NCBI RefSeq assembly: GCF_014692525.1
Contig: NZ_JACNYL010000002.1
Location: forward strand, 868,001-932,000
Reading direction: 5' to 3'
Source of the DNA: Sphingobacterium chuzhouense
GTDB taxonomy: Bacteria > Bacteroidota > Bacteroidia > Sphingobacteriales > Sphingobacteriaceae
DNA: 64,000 nucleotides
Shown here: piece after piece, positions 33,956-45,293 of the stretch
How the letters are laid out: each line of letters opens with the position of its first letter
Numbering within the stretch: the stretch's first letter is position 1
Program-made: the position numbers and the translations under genes
Notes under the pieces: generated by a model
Database searches by the model: none
What the model was told of the DNA's origin: nothing
Seen by the model: only the letters and a program-made list of their open reading frames with translations

Positions 33956-34711
33956 ATGAGTAAAATAGCATTCGTAACCGGCGGGAGCCGCGGTTTAGGA
34001 AAAGACATGGCGCTGCGCATTGCAGAAAAAGGATTGGATGTCGTCTTGACGTATAAAAGCAATAAAGAAGAGGCTGCCAAGGTGGTGGAAGCCGTTGAAG
34101 CCAAGGGACAGAAAGCCTTTGCGGTACAACTGGACACCTCAGAAATAGACAGCTTTGATGCCGTCATTACGGAGGTCAAAACCACGTTAAAAGAAAAACT
34201 AGGAAAAGAAACAATTGACTTTTTAGTTAACAATGCGGGTATTGGACTTGGAAATTCCATTGCTGAAACCACCGAAGAACAGTTCGATACGCTTTCGAAT
34301 ATCCACCTAAAAGGCGTATTTTTCCTGACTCAGAAACTTATTCCCATACTCAACACAGGTGGCGGAATTATCAATGTATCATCCGGTCTGGCGAGATTTT
34401 GCATGCCTGGCTATGCGGCCTATGCCATGATGAAAGGTGGTATCGAGGTTTTCTCGCGTTATTTAGCAAAAGAACTGGGTAGCAAAGGAATTCGAGCTAA
34501 TACCATTGCACCAGGCGCTATAGAAACAGATTTTGGGGGCGGCGCCGTTCGGGATAACGAACAATACAATAAAGCTGTTGCCTCGGTTACCGCTTTGGGC
34601 CGTGCCGGATTAGCAGAAGACATCGGTGGCGTCGTGGCGTTTTTATGTACAGAAGATGCCCAATGGATCAATGCGCAGCGCATCGAAGTTTCCGGCGGCA
34701 TGAATATTTAA
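33956..34711 (+). CDS. Short-chain dehydrogenase/reductase
   Basis: A 251-residue classical SDR. The Rossmann fold has GGSRGLGKD (9-17) for NAD(P), the NNAG motif, catalytic Ser in NVSSGLA and the Tyr-x3-Lys pair in YAMMKGG. The end (GVVAFLCTEDAQWINAQRIEVSGG) is typical. The substrate is unknown. An AraC regulator gene follows after 18 bp in the same direction, probably in the same operon and controlling it. Confidence 0.9.
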   Translation: MSKIAFVTGGSRGLGKDMALRIAEKGLDVVLTYKSNKEEAAKVVEAVEAKGQKAFAVQLDTSEIDSFDAVITEVKTTLKEKLGKETIDFLVNNAGIGLGNSIAETTEEQFDTLSNIHLKGVFFLTQKLIPILNTGGGIINVSSGLARFCMPGYAAYAMMKGGIEVFSRYLAKELGSKGIRANTIAPGAIETDFGGGAVRDNEQYNKAVASVTALGRAGLAEDIGGVVAFLCTEDAQWINAQRIEVSGGMNI

Positions 34712-34729
34712 AACAATTGGAAAGAATAT

Positions 34730-35641
34730 ATGAACGACTTAATCCGAATCGATACGATTACTGAATTTCACCGATTTAACGGCATACTGCTTCCTGATCA
34801 TCCGCTGATCAGCGTAGTAAACTATGCTGATCTGCGTAAAGAAGAAGGACGTTTCCATTATCTGAAATCGTTTTATAGTATTGCCTTGAAAAAAAACGTC
34901 GTAGGAAAATACCGTTACGGGCAGCAATCCTATGATTTTGACGAGGGCTTGATGACGTTTTTTGCGCCACAGCAAGTACTTCAAGTCCAATATACCAAGG
35001 ACGACGTACACCGTTCCCCATCGGGATACATCCTACTTCTTCACCCTGACTTTCTTTGGAATACCAGTCTTGCGGAGAAGATGAAGCAGTATGAATTCTT
35101 CGGATATGAAGTCAATGAAGCCTTGTTTTTATCAGAAAAAGAAGAAAAGGTTATTCTCGAAATATTCCGACAGATCCAGCAGGAGTATTCCGGCAATATG
35201 GATGATTTCAGTAAAAACATTATTATTTCCCAGATCGAATTGCTTTTAAACTACTCCGAACGTTTTTACAAAAGGCAATTCCTCACCAGGGATCAGAGCA
35301 ACCACGAAATCTTAACCCGATTCGAAAAGGTGCTAGACCATTATTTTAAAAGCGATGCATTGGTAGAAAAAGGTTTACCTACCGTACAATACCTAAGCGA
35401 TGAACTGCATATCTCTCCGGATTATTTGAGCAGTACACTAAAACATCTTACCGGACAAAATGCCCGGCAACATATCCAAAACACGATCATCGATCGCGCA
35501 AAAGAAAAACTGTCGAATACACCACTTTCTGTCAGTGAGATCGCGTACGAACTCGGTTTTGAACACTCCCAGTCCTTCAGCAAACTATTCAAGCAAAAGA
35601 CGAATCAAACCCCTTTGGAATTTCGGAAGAGCTTTAACTAA
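34730..35641 (+). CDS. AraC-family transcriptional regulator
   Basis: A 303-residue regulator with an N-terminal sensor region (about 1-170, beta-rich, no cupin motif certain) and a C-terminal AraC domain with two helix-turn-helix units: LSDELHISPDYLSSTLKHLTG and VSEIAYELGFEHSQSFSKLF, followed by PLEFRKS. Such AraC/SDR pairs are common in Bacteroidota, where the regulator responds to small toxic compounds. A strong terminator follows. Confidence 0.9.
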   Translation: MNDLIRIDTITEFHRFNGILLPDHPLISVVNYADLRKEEGRFHYLKSFYSIALKKNVVGKYRYGQQSYDFDEGLMTFFAPQQVLQVQYTKDDVHRSPSGYILLLHPDFLWNTSLAEKMKQYEFFGYEVNEALFLSEKEEKVILEIFRQIQQEYSGNMDDFSKNIIISQIELLLNYSERFYKRQFLTRDQSNHEILTRFEKVLDHYFKSDALVEKGLPTVQYLSDELHISPDYLSSTLKHLTGQNARQHIQNTIIDRAKEKLSNTPLSVSEIAYELGFEHSQSFSKLFKQKTNQTPLEFRKSFN

Positions 35642-35642
35642 A

Positions 35643-35669
35643 AACTCCCGGTTGTATTAACCGGGAGTT
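35643..35669. terminator. Bidirectional terminator between araC-like gene and tmm-like gene
   Basis: AACTCCCGGTT (35643-35653) and AACCGGGAGTT (35659-35669) form an 11-bp perfect stem with a 5-nt loop. It lies between convergent genes, 2 bp after the AraC stop codon, with A/T-rich flanks. Confidence 0.8.
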
Positions 35670-35694
35670 CATTACTAATCGCATATTCACTCTA

Positions 35695-37222
<1,528 letters not shown>

Positions 37223-37226
37223 TTAA

Positions 37227-37258
37227 CAAATATATACAAAAATTTCTATAAAAGCAAA
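37227..37258 (-). promoter_or_regulatory. Promoter of the tmm-like gene
   Basis: On the minus strand TTTG (37258-37255) and TATATTTG (37234-37227) are separated by 20 bp, an exact match to the Bacteroidota consensus. The minus-33 element lies in the T tract of the preceding terminator. Confidence 0.7.
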
Positions 37259-37263
37259 AAGGA

Positions 37264-37287
37264 ATTTCCGGAAGGTGTTCCGGAAAT
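37264..37287 (-). terminator. Rho-independent terminator of the outer-membrane barrel gene
   Basis: ATTTCCGGAA (37287-37278 on the minus strand) pairs over 10 bp with 37273-37264, with a 4-nt loop. It is followed by TCCTTTTTGCTTTT. It lies 43 bp after the stop of the barrel protein. Confidence 0.8.
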
Positions 37288-37329
37288 CGGACAGCATAAG
37301 GCTTACAAAAGAGCGTTAGAAAATAACGG

Positions 37330-39429
37330 TTAATTTCCAAAGCGATAACTTAATGACAATAAAACCTTCCTATTATCCGGAAAGTCCGAATAAAAAATTG
37401 TCAAGTCTCCGTATGTACTTGTTAACTGTGGGTTGGCATTTCTAAGCAAGCCATTTACCGCCAACTTGATCATCCCGCGGTCACCAAACATTTTCTTTTC
37501 AGCCGCTAGGTCCATACCATACCGTTGATCTGTACGCACTGGCCCTGTCGTAACGCCGGAGCTATAATACAACGAAATTTCGGAGCGAAACCCATATTTA
37601 AACAGAAGTGTCTGACGACTATTGGCTGTCCAACTCGAACCTTTAGAAGCTAAATTAGCCTCTCCGATTTCCCCTGTATAATCATTATAGAACGCATTGA
37701 CATAATGACTGGCAGACCACCATGAATTCACCCTTTGATTATACATTACACTCGCACTGTAATTAAGATAACGTCCGATATTTTCAGGCCGAGCTAAGTT
37801 TTCACCCACCCTATCCCCTTGACGTATAATCCAGTTGATAATATCCCGCCCATAAGAGACACCCACGGTAGTAAACAATTTATTTCTATAACCATGCCCT
37901 ATTTCAGTGATATAGCTCTTCTCCGGCTTTAGGTCAGGATTACCTTCAAAGTAACTATAGGCGTCCTCATAGATCCGAAATACATTGATATCATGATCAC
38001 CTGGACGCTCGATACGACTACTGAACGAAGTTCTTAATGTATTGTCGTCATTCAGATTATATAATAAAGATCCGCTCGGGAACAAATCAAAGTAGCGTTG
38101 GTCATTTTTCTTGTTGAGCGTAACCTGATTTGCATTAATAAACGTGTACTCGCCCCGCAGCCCGGCTTGATATTCCAATTTTTTATATTTTCCCGAATAA
38201 ATAGCATACAAGGCCTCAATATGTTGCGTGTATTGGAAACGGTTAGACGTAGCTGCATCCGGCATCCAGTTTCCATTATCCAGTACGGTATTGACCACAT
38301 CGTTGTTGATAAAAAAGTAAGTCCCTTTCCAGCCGAGTTCAATTTTACTTGCATCTGCGAAGGGCCGGCTATAATCCAATCTTCCAGCGTAAGTTGTATT
38401 GCTCAAATCTTGCACATTGGTACGTCCTGTAGAAGTTTTTGTATCATTTTGGAGATTAGAAATATCCGTTTCAAAACGATTATTATAATCATTACCATGC
38501 GGAGCAAAATCAAAATTGAATTTCAAGAAGTGATCTTCTCCCTCATATTTATTTGCATAATTGACATTGAACGTCCAATTTTTAAAAGATTCGTCAAACC
38601 GGTTCTGACTCCATGCGCGTTCCGCATGTACCTGACTGGGATAACTCCACGTATCCATATCAATAGTAGCGTAAGGCTTATAATTACCTGTCATCCAATG
38701 CACACTCCCATCCAATACACCCCCATCAGCGAATTCATACTTTACACCTGCGCGTACACTATTAAACGAAGCATCATCGAGCCTCTTTTTTTCATGCTGC
38801 CGTTGAAAGGATAATAAGTTCCCCTGTTCAAAAAAACTTCTTTCCGTCAGGTTATGGCTATTGGTACGGTCGTAGCTTTTATTCCCTTGCACGTACATAT
38901 CGATACCATTCACTTTATAATGGAGCCCGCCACCAAAACCGCCATGAAATTCTCTCCCTTTCGCGCCGCGTAAGGACACGTCCCCTCCGAAACCCATTCG
39001 CGCATTTCGCTTCGTCACAATATTGATTATACCCGCTGTACCTGCGGCATCCTCTCTAGCGGACGGATTGCTCATCAGCTCTAATTTGGAAACTTCAGAC
39101 GCCTGTAAACCACGCAATATACTAGCCAACTGTTCACCTGTTACATACATATCACGGCCATCTATCCGCACATTCGCACCAGCACGTCCTTGAATGGAAA
39201 AATTTCCTTTACCGTCCGAAACCAATCCAGGTGTTTTCTCTAACAGCTCCAACACATTATTTCCCTCTGCCAAGACGCTGCCCTCTACATCAACTACCAT
39301 TTTGTCAGCGTATTGCCGGATAGCCGCCTGTTTTCCAACAACTTCTACAGCTTCTATTGTTTCCTCTTTCTGTGCGTAAAGCCCCGCTACAAAACATAAA
39401 AATAGTATAGATAGTATCGTTGATTTCAT
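37330..39429 (-). CDS. Outer-membrane beta-barrel (TonB-receptor-like) protein
   Basis: A 699-residue protein with a signal peptide ending near LYAQ. It has a plug-like domain (about 25-140: VVGKQAAIRQYADKMVVDVEG, LELLEKTPGL, INIVTKRNA) and a C-terminal barrel with an aromatic end (LSLSYRFGN). It belongs to the outer-membrane beta-barrel family related to TonB receptors. Most relatives carry a carboxypeptidase-regulatory-like domain in front, which is missing here. It follows the iron-uptake locus after 69 bp and has its own downstream terminator, so it may be part of that regulon. Confidence 0.8.
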   Translation of the reverse strand: MKSTILSILFLCFVAGLYAQKEETIEAVEVVGKQAAIRQYADKMVVDVEGSVLAEGNNVLELLEKTPGLVSDGKGNFSIQGRAGANVRIDGRDMYVTGEQLASILRGLQASEVSKLELMSNPSAREDAAGTAGIINIVTKRNARMGFGGDVSLRGAKGREFHGGFGGGLHYKVNGIDMYVQGNKSYDRTNSHNLTERSFFEQGNLLSFQRQHEKKRLDDASFNSVRAGVKYEFADGGVLDGSVHWMTGNYKPYATIDMDTWSYPSQVHAERAWSQNRFDESFKNWTFNVNYANKYEGEDHFLKFNFDFAPHGNDYNNRFETDISNLQNDTKTSTGRTNVQDLSNTTYAGRLDYSRPFADASKIELGWKGTYFFINNDVVNTVLDNGNWMPDAATSNRFQYTQHIEALYAIYSGKYKKLEYQAGLRGEYTFINANQVTLNKKNDQRYFDLFPSGSLLYNLNDDNTLRTSFSSRIERPGDHDINVFRIYEDAYSYFEGNPDLKPEKSYITEIGHGYRNKLFTTVGVSYGRDIINWIIRQGDRVGENLARPENIGRYLNYSASVMYNQRVNSWWSASHYVNAFYNDYTGEIGEANLASKGSSWTANSRQTLLFKYGFRSEISLYYSSGVTTGPVRTDQRYGMDLAAEKKMFGDRGMIKLAVNGLLRNANPQLTSTYGDLTIFYSDFPDNRKVLLSLSYRFGN

Positions 39430-39498
39430 TGTAATAATCTCCTTAGTCCCTCCTATTTTGGAAGAACCAGCTTAAGTATATAAATTAAATTGTAACCT

Positions 39499-40767
39499 TT
39501 AAATATTTGTAGACTTTGGCCGAAAACGAACAGTAGGTTTTCTTTTCTTCTTCTTACCCCATTTCCGATTGTACCAAATGATAAAACCCGTAACGGGCAA
39601 CGAACCCGCTATGAATGTTAAGAAGAAAGCCAAAACTTTTGTCGGAAATCCCCAAATAGACCCCACATGGATATCGTAATTGAGCCTTCGAAATTTCTCT
39701 CCCGCACTTAACTCGTAGTAATCTTTATTAAACAGAGAAATACTGTTCGGGAGAAATCCCCCCGTGTATTGATCAAAAGAGTAATAACGATTATTAAACT
39801 GACGATCCATATCGTTTCGAATGTATACCGAGATCGTCGCCTCTTTCCTGACCGTATCCGGATACGTTATCGTGAGGTAATGCGGATCTTTATATTGCGT
39901 CAAGATCGTTTGAATTTCTTTGTCAAATGCCTGCGGAAACTGTGATACATCAGTAATCTTCGTTGTATCCGAGCTCACCGATGTACGCTCGGCTAGACTC
40001 TGCCCCCAGTTTGTAGACCAATAGAGCGCCCGGTTTACCCAAGTGATACCATAATACATGCCTGTAACGGCCAGCAGCAACACCAGCAGAAAAGAATAGA
40101 ACCCAACAACATTATGTAAATCGATATTTATCCGTTTCCATCCCGCTTTCCACTTTATCTTAAAACTCTTCGCCCGTGTTGATTTCGTCCATTTTTTCGG
40201 ATACCACCAAATCAACCCCGTGATCAAGGTGATACAGAAAATTAACGTGGCATAGTTGACGATAGGACGTCCAATATCTCTAGGAAGCCATAGAAACCGA
40301 TGACCACTAAGTGACCACGCAAAGAAGCTATTTAGTTTTTCGCGCAACTTCGCTTCATCCGAATTATCTTCCTGTTGCAAACCTAAATGTTCACCAGTAT
40401 ATGGATGCAGTAAATTAACTTCTGGTTCCGCGCTTTTGGTCGTATCCGTGCTTTTCACGCGAACGGTAAAAGACACCGGATAGTCCCTTGTATACGTAAT
40501 GTTCCGTACAAAATCATCTGGATAAAGCGAGTCTGCAATGGCGAGAATTTTGGAAGGAGAAATCAACGATTCACTAGAAGCCAACATATACTGTCTCTCT
40601 TTCTTTGGGATCATCAGATCTATGATCTCATAATTGAATACCCATAGGCACGCTGTCAGGCAAACGATGAAAACAATAATACCCGAAATAAGTCCCAGCC
40701 AAAGATGAAGCCAGTTATTGACCAATCTAAATATCGATAAATTTCTCCTTTTTCCCTTTGCAGACAT
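39499..40767 (-). CDS. PepSY-associated membrane protein (XusC-like)
   Basis: A 422-residue membrane protein with four main helices (about 18-38, 165-185, 207-228, 372-394) and two PepSY-like periplasmic regions. Conserved His in HLWLGLISG, SGHRFLWLPRD, DLHNVVGFYSF and DIHVGSIWGFP, two on each side, fit b-heme ligation as in PepSY ferric-reductase-like proteins. In Bacteroides XusABC the third gene encodes such a protein, thought to release iron from siderophores in the periplasm. It is the last gene of the iron locus, 8 bp after the DUF4198-like gene. Confidence 0.8.
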   Translation of the reverse strand: MSAKGKRRNLSIFRLVNNWLHLWLGLISGIIVFIVCLTACLWVFNYEIIDLMIPKKERQYMLASSESLISPSKILAIADSLYPDDFVRNITYTRDYPVSFTVRVKSTDTTKSAEPEVNLLHPYTGEHLGLQQEDNSDEAKLREKLNSFFAWSLSGHRFLWLPRDIGRPIVNYATLIFCITLITGLIWWYPKKWTKSTRAKSFKIKWKAGWKRINIDLHNVVGFYSFLLVLLLAVTGMYYGITWVNRALYWSTNWGQSLAERTSVSSDTTKITDVSQFPQAFDKEIQTILTQYKDPHYLTITYPDTVRKEATISVYIRNDMDRQFNNRYYSFDQYTGGFLPNSISLFNKDYYELSAGEKFRRLNYDIHVGSIWGFPTKVLAFFLTFIAGSLPVTGFIIWYNRKWGKKKKRKPTVRFRPKSTNI

Positions 40768-40775
40768 TTTTGAAT

Positions 40776-41474
40776 TTATTTCACCTCGAAACTCATGGAG
40801 CTGGCCCGGCTGTACTCTTCAAAATCTTGCCCTGCAACCTTTTCTCTTTTGGATGCTTCCGCAAAATACTTTCCCGTCCATTCCGGCGTAAATCTAGCCA
40901 CACCCTGTTCATCTGTTTCTATCCATCTTATCCAACCACTAGGTGCAATAATTTGGATAAATGAATGCGGAGCCGGTTTACCTTTTTCGTAAAATATCAA
41001 CGAAACTTCCTTCTTATTTTTATAAGAGCGTTCATCTGCATAGACCAATAACTCGTTACCAATATTTGATGCCGTATTTCCTACCGTTGCATTTCCCACT
41101 TGGATGGTCGCCACAGCATTGATTTGATATTGCGTTTTAGCTCCCTCTTTTCGTTCTGTATCTTGCTGTAACGAGACGTGATAGACACCATCCTGATCTG
41201 GGATAAATGTTGCCAATAGATGGTCTGCTTGTGCGGTCGTTGTCAAAGATTCTTTGCTGCCATCGGGTTTTGTCAACGTCAATGTAATCTGCATACCCTC
41301 CTTATACCACCACCATTTCGATCTTTCCTCGTGCTCATCGGGCTCGCCATATACCACTTTTACCGTATGCGATTTACCTTTCGTTCCTTTTAACGCCGTT
41401 TCTATAAATACAGCATGTGCTGATACCGACACTACGCAAAAGAATGTCAGGATAACTACTATTAATTTTTTCAT
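40776..41474 (-). CDS. DUF4198-like periplasmic protein
   Basis: A 232-residue exported protein with a signal ending at VSAHA. Mature text AVFIETALKGTKGKSHTVKV and a duplicated immunoglobulin-like beta fold (VYGEPDEHEE, then IQIIAPSGWIRWIETDEQG) fit the DUF4198 family, linked elsewhere to metal uptake. The mature N-terminal His could bind metal. It is encoded 3 bp after the DUF4374 gene and 8 bp before the PepSY gene, so it belongs to the same operon. Its exact role is unknown. Confidence 0.7.
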   Translation of the reverse strand: MKKLIVVILTFFCVVSVSAHAVFIETALKGTKGKSHTVKVVYGEPDEHEERSKWWWYKEGMQITLTLTKPDGSKESLTTTAQADHLLATFIPDQDGVYHVSLQQDTERKEGAKTQYQINAVATIQVGNATVGNTASNIGNELLVYADERSYKNKKEVSLIFYEKGKPAPHSFIQIIAPSGWIRWIETDEQGVARFTPEWTGKYFAEASKREKVAGQDFEEYSRASSMSFEVK

Positions 41475-41477
41475 ACG

Positions 41478-42701
41478 TTATTTTAGTTTATTTACATGAT
41501 ACACGTGCGTAATACCGCCATCAATCTCGGCGCCGCGTTTTACACTATTCGTTGTTGGGTCATACTCGTAGACATACCATTTCGAAGCATCTGTTTTAAA
41601 CACATCGTATAGCTTGCCATTCTCCATCAGATTCATGGTCGTTTTAGGCTCTGCACCTCCGGTCAGAATTCGTAAATCGGCGGTTACTTTCTTATTTGCC
41701 GGGTCAACAACAAACGGACTGATATAAGCTTTACCGTTACCCAGCTTCTGAATAGTAGAAGATGAGGTATTTTTGAAAACATTATAATCTTTCAAATCAA
41801 AGAAATAGTCTTTATCAATCTCTGTTTCTCCCGCTTTGATACGTAATAGACCATATGTTGCGGGAGCAATTTTCTTGGTCAGAAAGTATAAATCGTCGTT
41901 GTCATCTAAGAATGTCGTGTTATTGACTTCCCAGTGACCAGCTACCACGCCCCCTCTAGGGTCTTTCAATAGTTTACCGTTAACCATAGAAGGATAATCG
42001 CAAACATAAACAAACGTTGAATCCAATATATCTTTATTGCCTGTCCCATCCGACCCTCTGTATTTGTGTCCTACAAACAACTTGTCGCCCCTGACCGTAA
42101 AACTAGTTGGTACCATATAAGGAGCGATATAAGGCTTATTATCAGGTGTAAGTGGTGTATATTTTAAAAATGGTATATCTACATTCAACGTTTTATTAAG
42201 TGTCATATCATTGACATTCATAAAATAAAGGGGTTGCTCCAGTACATTTTTTGCCTCATTATAAGTTCCTGCAGTTTTTGTCAAGACCAATTCATCTTTC
42301 GAACTGATTTCAGTTAATACTTTCCCTAAATAGAATGTACTTGAAAAAGCATAGTTATTCGTCTCTTTCATTGTTGCATTCTCCTGAATTTCAAGCTGAC
42401 TGAAACGGGTGCCGTCGTTAGACACATAGAATTTCCCCTGATAATTGTATGCATATACACCATAGTAGGCTGCTGGTAGGTAACCTGAAATATCGATGCC
42501 TTTATTTCCGGCAGGCGTCAATAGGGTATCTTTCATTAAATCATCTGTCGTCAAAATATATGATCCTGTAGACGAAGTAACCCATAGGGAATATTCGGTA
42601 CTGATTTTATCTGTAGGATCGGGTTCATTAGGACTATCTTTACACGATCCCAATACTGTTACCGCTAGTGCGCAGTAAGCTAAAATACGATTACGTTTCA
42701 T
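41478..42701 (-). CDS. DUF4374 lipoprotein (XusB-like, xenosiderophore binding)
   Basis: A 407-residue lipoprotein with lipobox LGSC (Cys20) and a beta-propeller of DUF4374 type: STEYSLWVTSSTGSYILTTDD, YYGVYAYNYQGKFYVSNDG and ending in THVYHVNKLK. In Bacteroides the DUF4374 lipoprotein XusB captures ferric enterobactin at the cell surface for the TonB receptor XusA. It follows the receptor gene after 29 bp. The siderophore specificity here cannot be judged. Confidence 0.85.
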   Translation of the reverse strand: MKRNRILAYCALAVTVLGSCKDSPNEPDPTDKISTEYSLWVTSSTGSYILTTDDLMKDTLLTPAGNKGIDISGYLPAAYYGVYAYNYQGKFYVSNDGTRFSQLEIQENATMKETNNYAFSSTFYLGKVLTEISSKDELVLTKTAGTYNEAKNVLEQPLYFMNVNDMTLNKTLNVDIPFLKYTPLTPDNKPYIAPYMVPTSFTVRGDKLFVGHKYRGSDGTGNKDILDSTFVYVCDYPSMVNGKLLKDPRGGVVAGHWEVNNTTFLDDNDDLYFLTKKIAPATYGLLRIKAGETEIDKDYFFDLKDYNVFKNTSSSTIQKLGNGKAYISPFVVDPANKKVTADLRILTGGAEPKTTMNLMENGKLYDVFKTDASKWYVYEYDPTTNSVKRGAEIDGGITHVYHVNKLK

Positions 42702-42730
42702 TTTTTTATTATTATCTATTTGTGTTAAAA

Positions 42731-45151
42731 TTACATGAGTGATACCCGAAGTTTGACATAAAAAGCTCTACCCGGCTTTTGTAAACGAAAATTATCATAA
42801 GCCCTTTCATTCGTCAGGTTTCGAACTTCGCCAGATACATTATACTTATTGCGATGCCAAGAATAGCTTAACATGATGGAGTGCACATTCTGGCTTGGGA
42901 TATGATTTTTCGATGCTAATGATCCTAAGTGTGCATCACTCAAATAATACCAATGTGTATAATGTGTAGTCCATGATAATTGCGTCCGGCTCCCTTCCTC
43001 AAACCAGTCATTTTGTGCTACGCCAATGTCTAGATTTCCATATATCCAAGGTCTATTCGGGATTTGATAGCCATACGTCAAGCTTACTTCCTGATTTGTT
43101 TCGTCGGTGTATTTATTATTGTCCAGCGCTTTATCGTAACTCGCATTGACGGTTGCGGTAATCACATCTTTGTAACCATAACGGATTTCCGTTTCGGCTC
43201 CATACAGCTTCACACCTGGAATATTGTGCGCCTGAAATTTTGATTGACCATCAACCGTCACGATACGCGTATTGATATAATCTTTGGCTAAACGATAAAA
43301 GCCGCCAATATCCAGGTTGATAAAATGGTCATCGTTCAAAAAAGTATTGTAATAAAACCCAGCATTCAAATTATCGCTTCGTTCCGGTTTCAAATCCCAA
43401 TTAGCTATTTGATTCTGGCCATCGCCATATAATGCATTCATCGTCGGCATATTGTATGCCCGCTCCGCAGAGAATTTTGCACCTCCATCTGTAAAAATCC
43501 GATACCTGGATGCGAAACTATATCCTTGGTAATTAAAATATTTCGCATAAGAAACTATCGATCCATTTAGAAGCTGATGATTCGCATCGAACTCCCGTTC
43601 ATCCACTTCTTTATATGTATCCAAGCCATAATATTTAATAGCCAAATTATTCACCAAGCGCTTATTGAACCATTGATTTTGCCAAGACAATCCAACGATA
43701 TGCCGTGTCATACGGCTCGGTAACCCGGATTTATTATAGTCTAATATCCTATCATAGGTTTGTCTGTTATTGGTGTTGACGTTATAATTCACGTTCAAGC
43801 TATGGTTGCGTTCATCGTCAAAATCATAGTTGAAATTGGATCGCGCTAAAAAGTTGGTCGTATTTTGCTCTTCGTGTTGTTGGGGGTTTACGTCTGATGG
43901 GTTTTTACCGGCAACCCACGTTCCACTCCAATCGTAGTTGTAAAGAGCGGTATCACGGATAGTAGCTACATCATAGCTGGAACTTGCATAGATATCCGCA
44001 AACAAACGATTCACCAAAAAATCCTGCTTTTTATAACTTATTGTTGGCATCACGTACTGTGATGCTCTCCAATCACCCCCGTTAACCGCATTTATAGTCG
44101 CTCCCAACTGGTTTTGCTTATTATTTGCAGCATAGGTCAACCCTACAAAGAACTGGTCCGCCCAACTTTTGTCCCGTAATCCGACTTCGATCTGCCCCAT
44201 GGCCGAATAATAGCGATCTCTGAATCTTTTGACTTTATCGATCGGAACAAACTTATTGTCAACCGTTTTTTCATATACCACACCATACTGAGGCTCACTA
44301 TACATCGTGTAATTATTATCAGAATAATTATAGAATGCATTCGTACGTACAGACAATTTATTTTTAGGATTGGTATACATGCCTACCAAAGCAGCCTGAT
44401 GCGTATTGAATGAACCGTGGCTATAACTCAAGTCCAGGTAGTGTCTTGATCGTTGTTTTGTAATAATGTTTACCGCGCCTCCCAAAGCATCGGAGCCTAA
44501 GAAAGCCGGCACAACGCCTTTATAAATTTCGATCCGGTCAACCAAGTTTACGGGGATATTGTTCAGCGACATGGAAGATCCAAAATTATCCATCGGAACA
44601 CCATCGATATATATCTTCGCATCCAATCCGTTGATACGAAATACAAAATTTGACCCCAAGCCACCATCTTCACGAAATGTAACGCCTGGTGCGGTACGCA
44701 ATATTTGATTTATATTTGCAGTCTGGTTCGCATGTACATTCATATCAATTACGCTCACATTGAAACCCGATCGTTTTATTTCTGCCACTTTTCGTTCATT
44801 ATCGGTTTTGCCAAAGCGCGAAACAGTCACTTCCTCTATAGCGTTGCGATCTTCCTTCAGCTGAAAGTCGTGTATGTATTTTCCGTTCCATGTACGTTGC
44901 TGGGCCACATAGCCTACAGCGGTGACGTGGAGGATTGTCTGGTTTGATAGATCTGCGGGAGCCAGTTTATAATATCCGTCTACATCAGATGATGTCGCTA
45001 TATGTTGATCCTGAACAGTGATAGTAGCACCTTGGATGGGTTTTCCAAAATTGTCTTTGACAAATCCCGAAATAGAACGCTTATCCGTTGTCTGCGCGTC
45101 CGCAATTACCGTTAAAATGATGAATAGTATAAAAATAGATGTTGACTTCAA
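42731..45151 (-). CDS. TonB-dependent siderophore receptor (XusA-like)
   Basis: An 806-residue outer-membrane receptor with signal peptide (ending DAQ), a carboxypeptidase-regulatory-like domain (about 24-105: SGFVKDNFGKPIQGATITV), plug (VNQILRTAPGVTFREDGG-type text, IEIYKGVVPAFLGSDALGG) and a 22-strand barrel. The predicted start is TTG at 45151, since no ATG is suitably placed. There is no STN signalling domain, which is notable because an ECF sigma/anti-sigma pair stands at the head of the locus. Confidence 0.88.
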   Translation of the reverse strand: MKSTSIFILFIILTVIADAQTTDKRSISGFVKDNFGKPIQGATITVQDQHIATSSDVDGYYKLAPADLSNQTILHVTAVGYVAQQRTWNGKYIHDFQLKEDRNAIEEVTVSRFGKTDNERKVAEIKRSGFNVSVIDMNVHANQTANINQILRTAPGVTFREDGGLGSNFVFRINGLDAKIYIDGVPMDNFGSSMSLNNIPVNLVDRIEIYKGVVPAFLGSDALGGAVNIITKQRSRHYLDLSYSHGSFNTHQAALVGMYTNPKNKLSVRTNAFYNYSDNNYTMYSEPQYGVVYEKTVDNKFVPIDKVKRFRDRYYSAMGQIEVGLRDKSWADQFFVGLTYAANNKQNQLGATINAVNGGDWRASQYVMPTISYKKQDFLVNRLFADIYASSSYDVATIRDTALYNYDWSGTWVAGKNPSDVNPQQHEEQNTTNFLARSNFNYDFDDERNHSLNVNYNVNTNNRQTYDRILDYNKSGLPSRMTRHIVGLSWQNQWFNKRLVNNLAIKYYGLDTYKEVDEREFDANHQLLNGSIVSYAKYFNYQGYSFASRYRIFTDGGAKFSAERAYNMPTMNALYGDGQNQIANWDLKPERSDNLNAGFYYNTFLNDDHFINLDIGGFYRLAKDYINTRIVTVDGQSKFQAHNIPGVKLYGAETEIRYGYKDVITATVNASYDKALDNNKYTDETNQEVSLTYGYQIPNRPWIYGNLDIGVAQNDWFEEGSRTQLSWTTHYTHWYYLSDAHLGSLASKNHIPSQNVHSIMLSYSWHRNKYNVSGEVRNLTNERAYDNFRLQKPGRAFYVKLRVSLM

Positions 45152-45293
45152 ATCTTATTTAGATTAAGTATATATAGGAGAGTAGCACATACTTAATTTT
45201 ACCGAAGGTATATGGTTAACTATTTTAACAAAGAAAAGCTAAACAACTGACTACGAGATTTATAAATTTGTCGTAAAATAATACCGGGGCGTA

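Noticed and set aside
38098..38814. Plus-strand frame of 238 codons inside the outer-membrane barrel gene
   Set aside because: Antisense shadow of a well-supported coding sequence; its composition is unlike a real protein.
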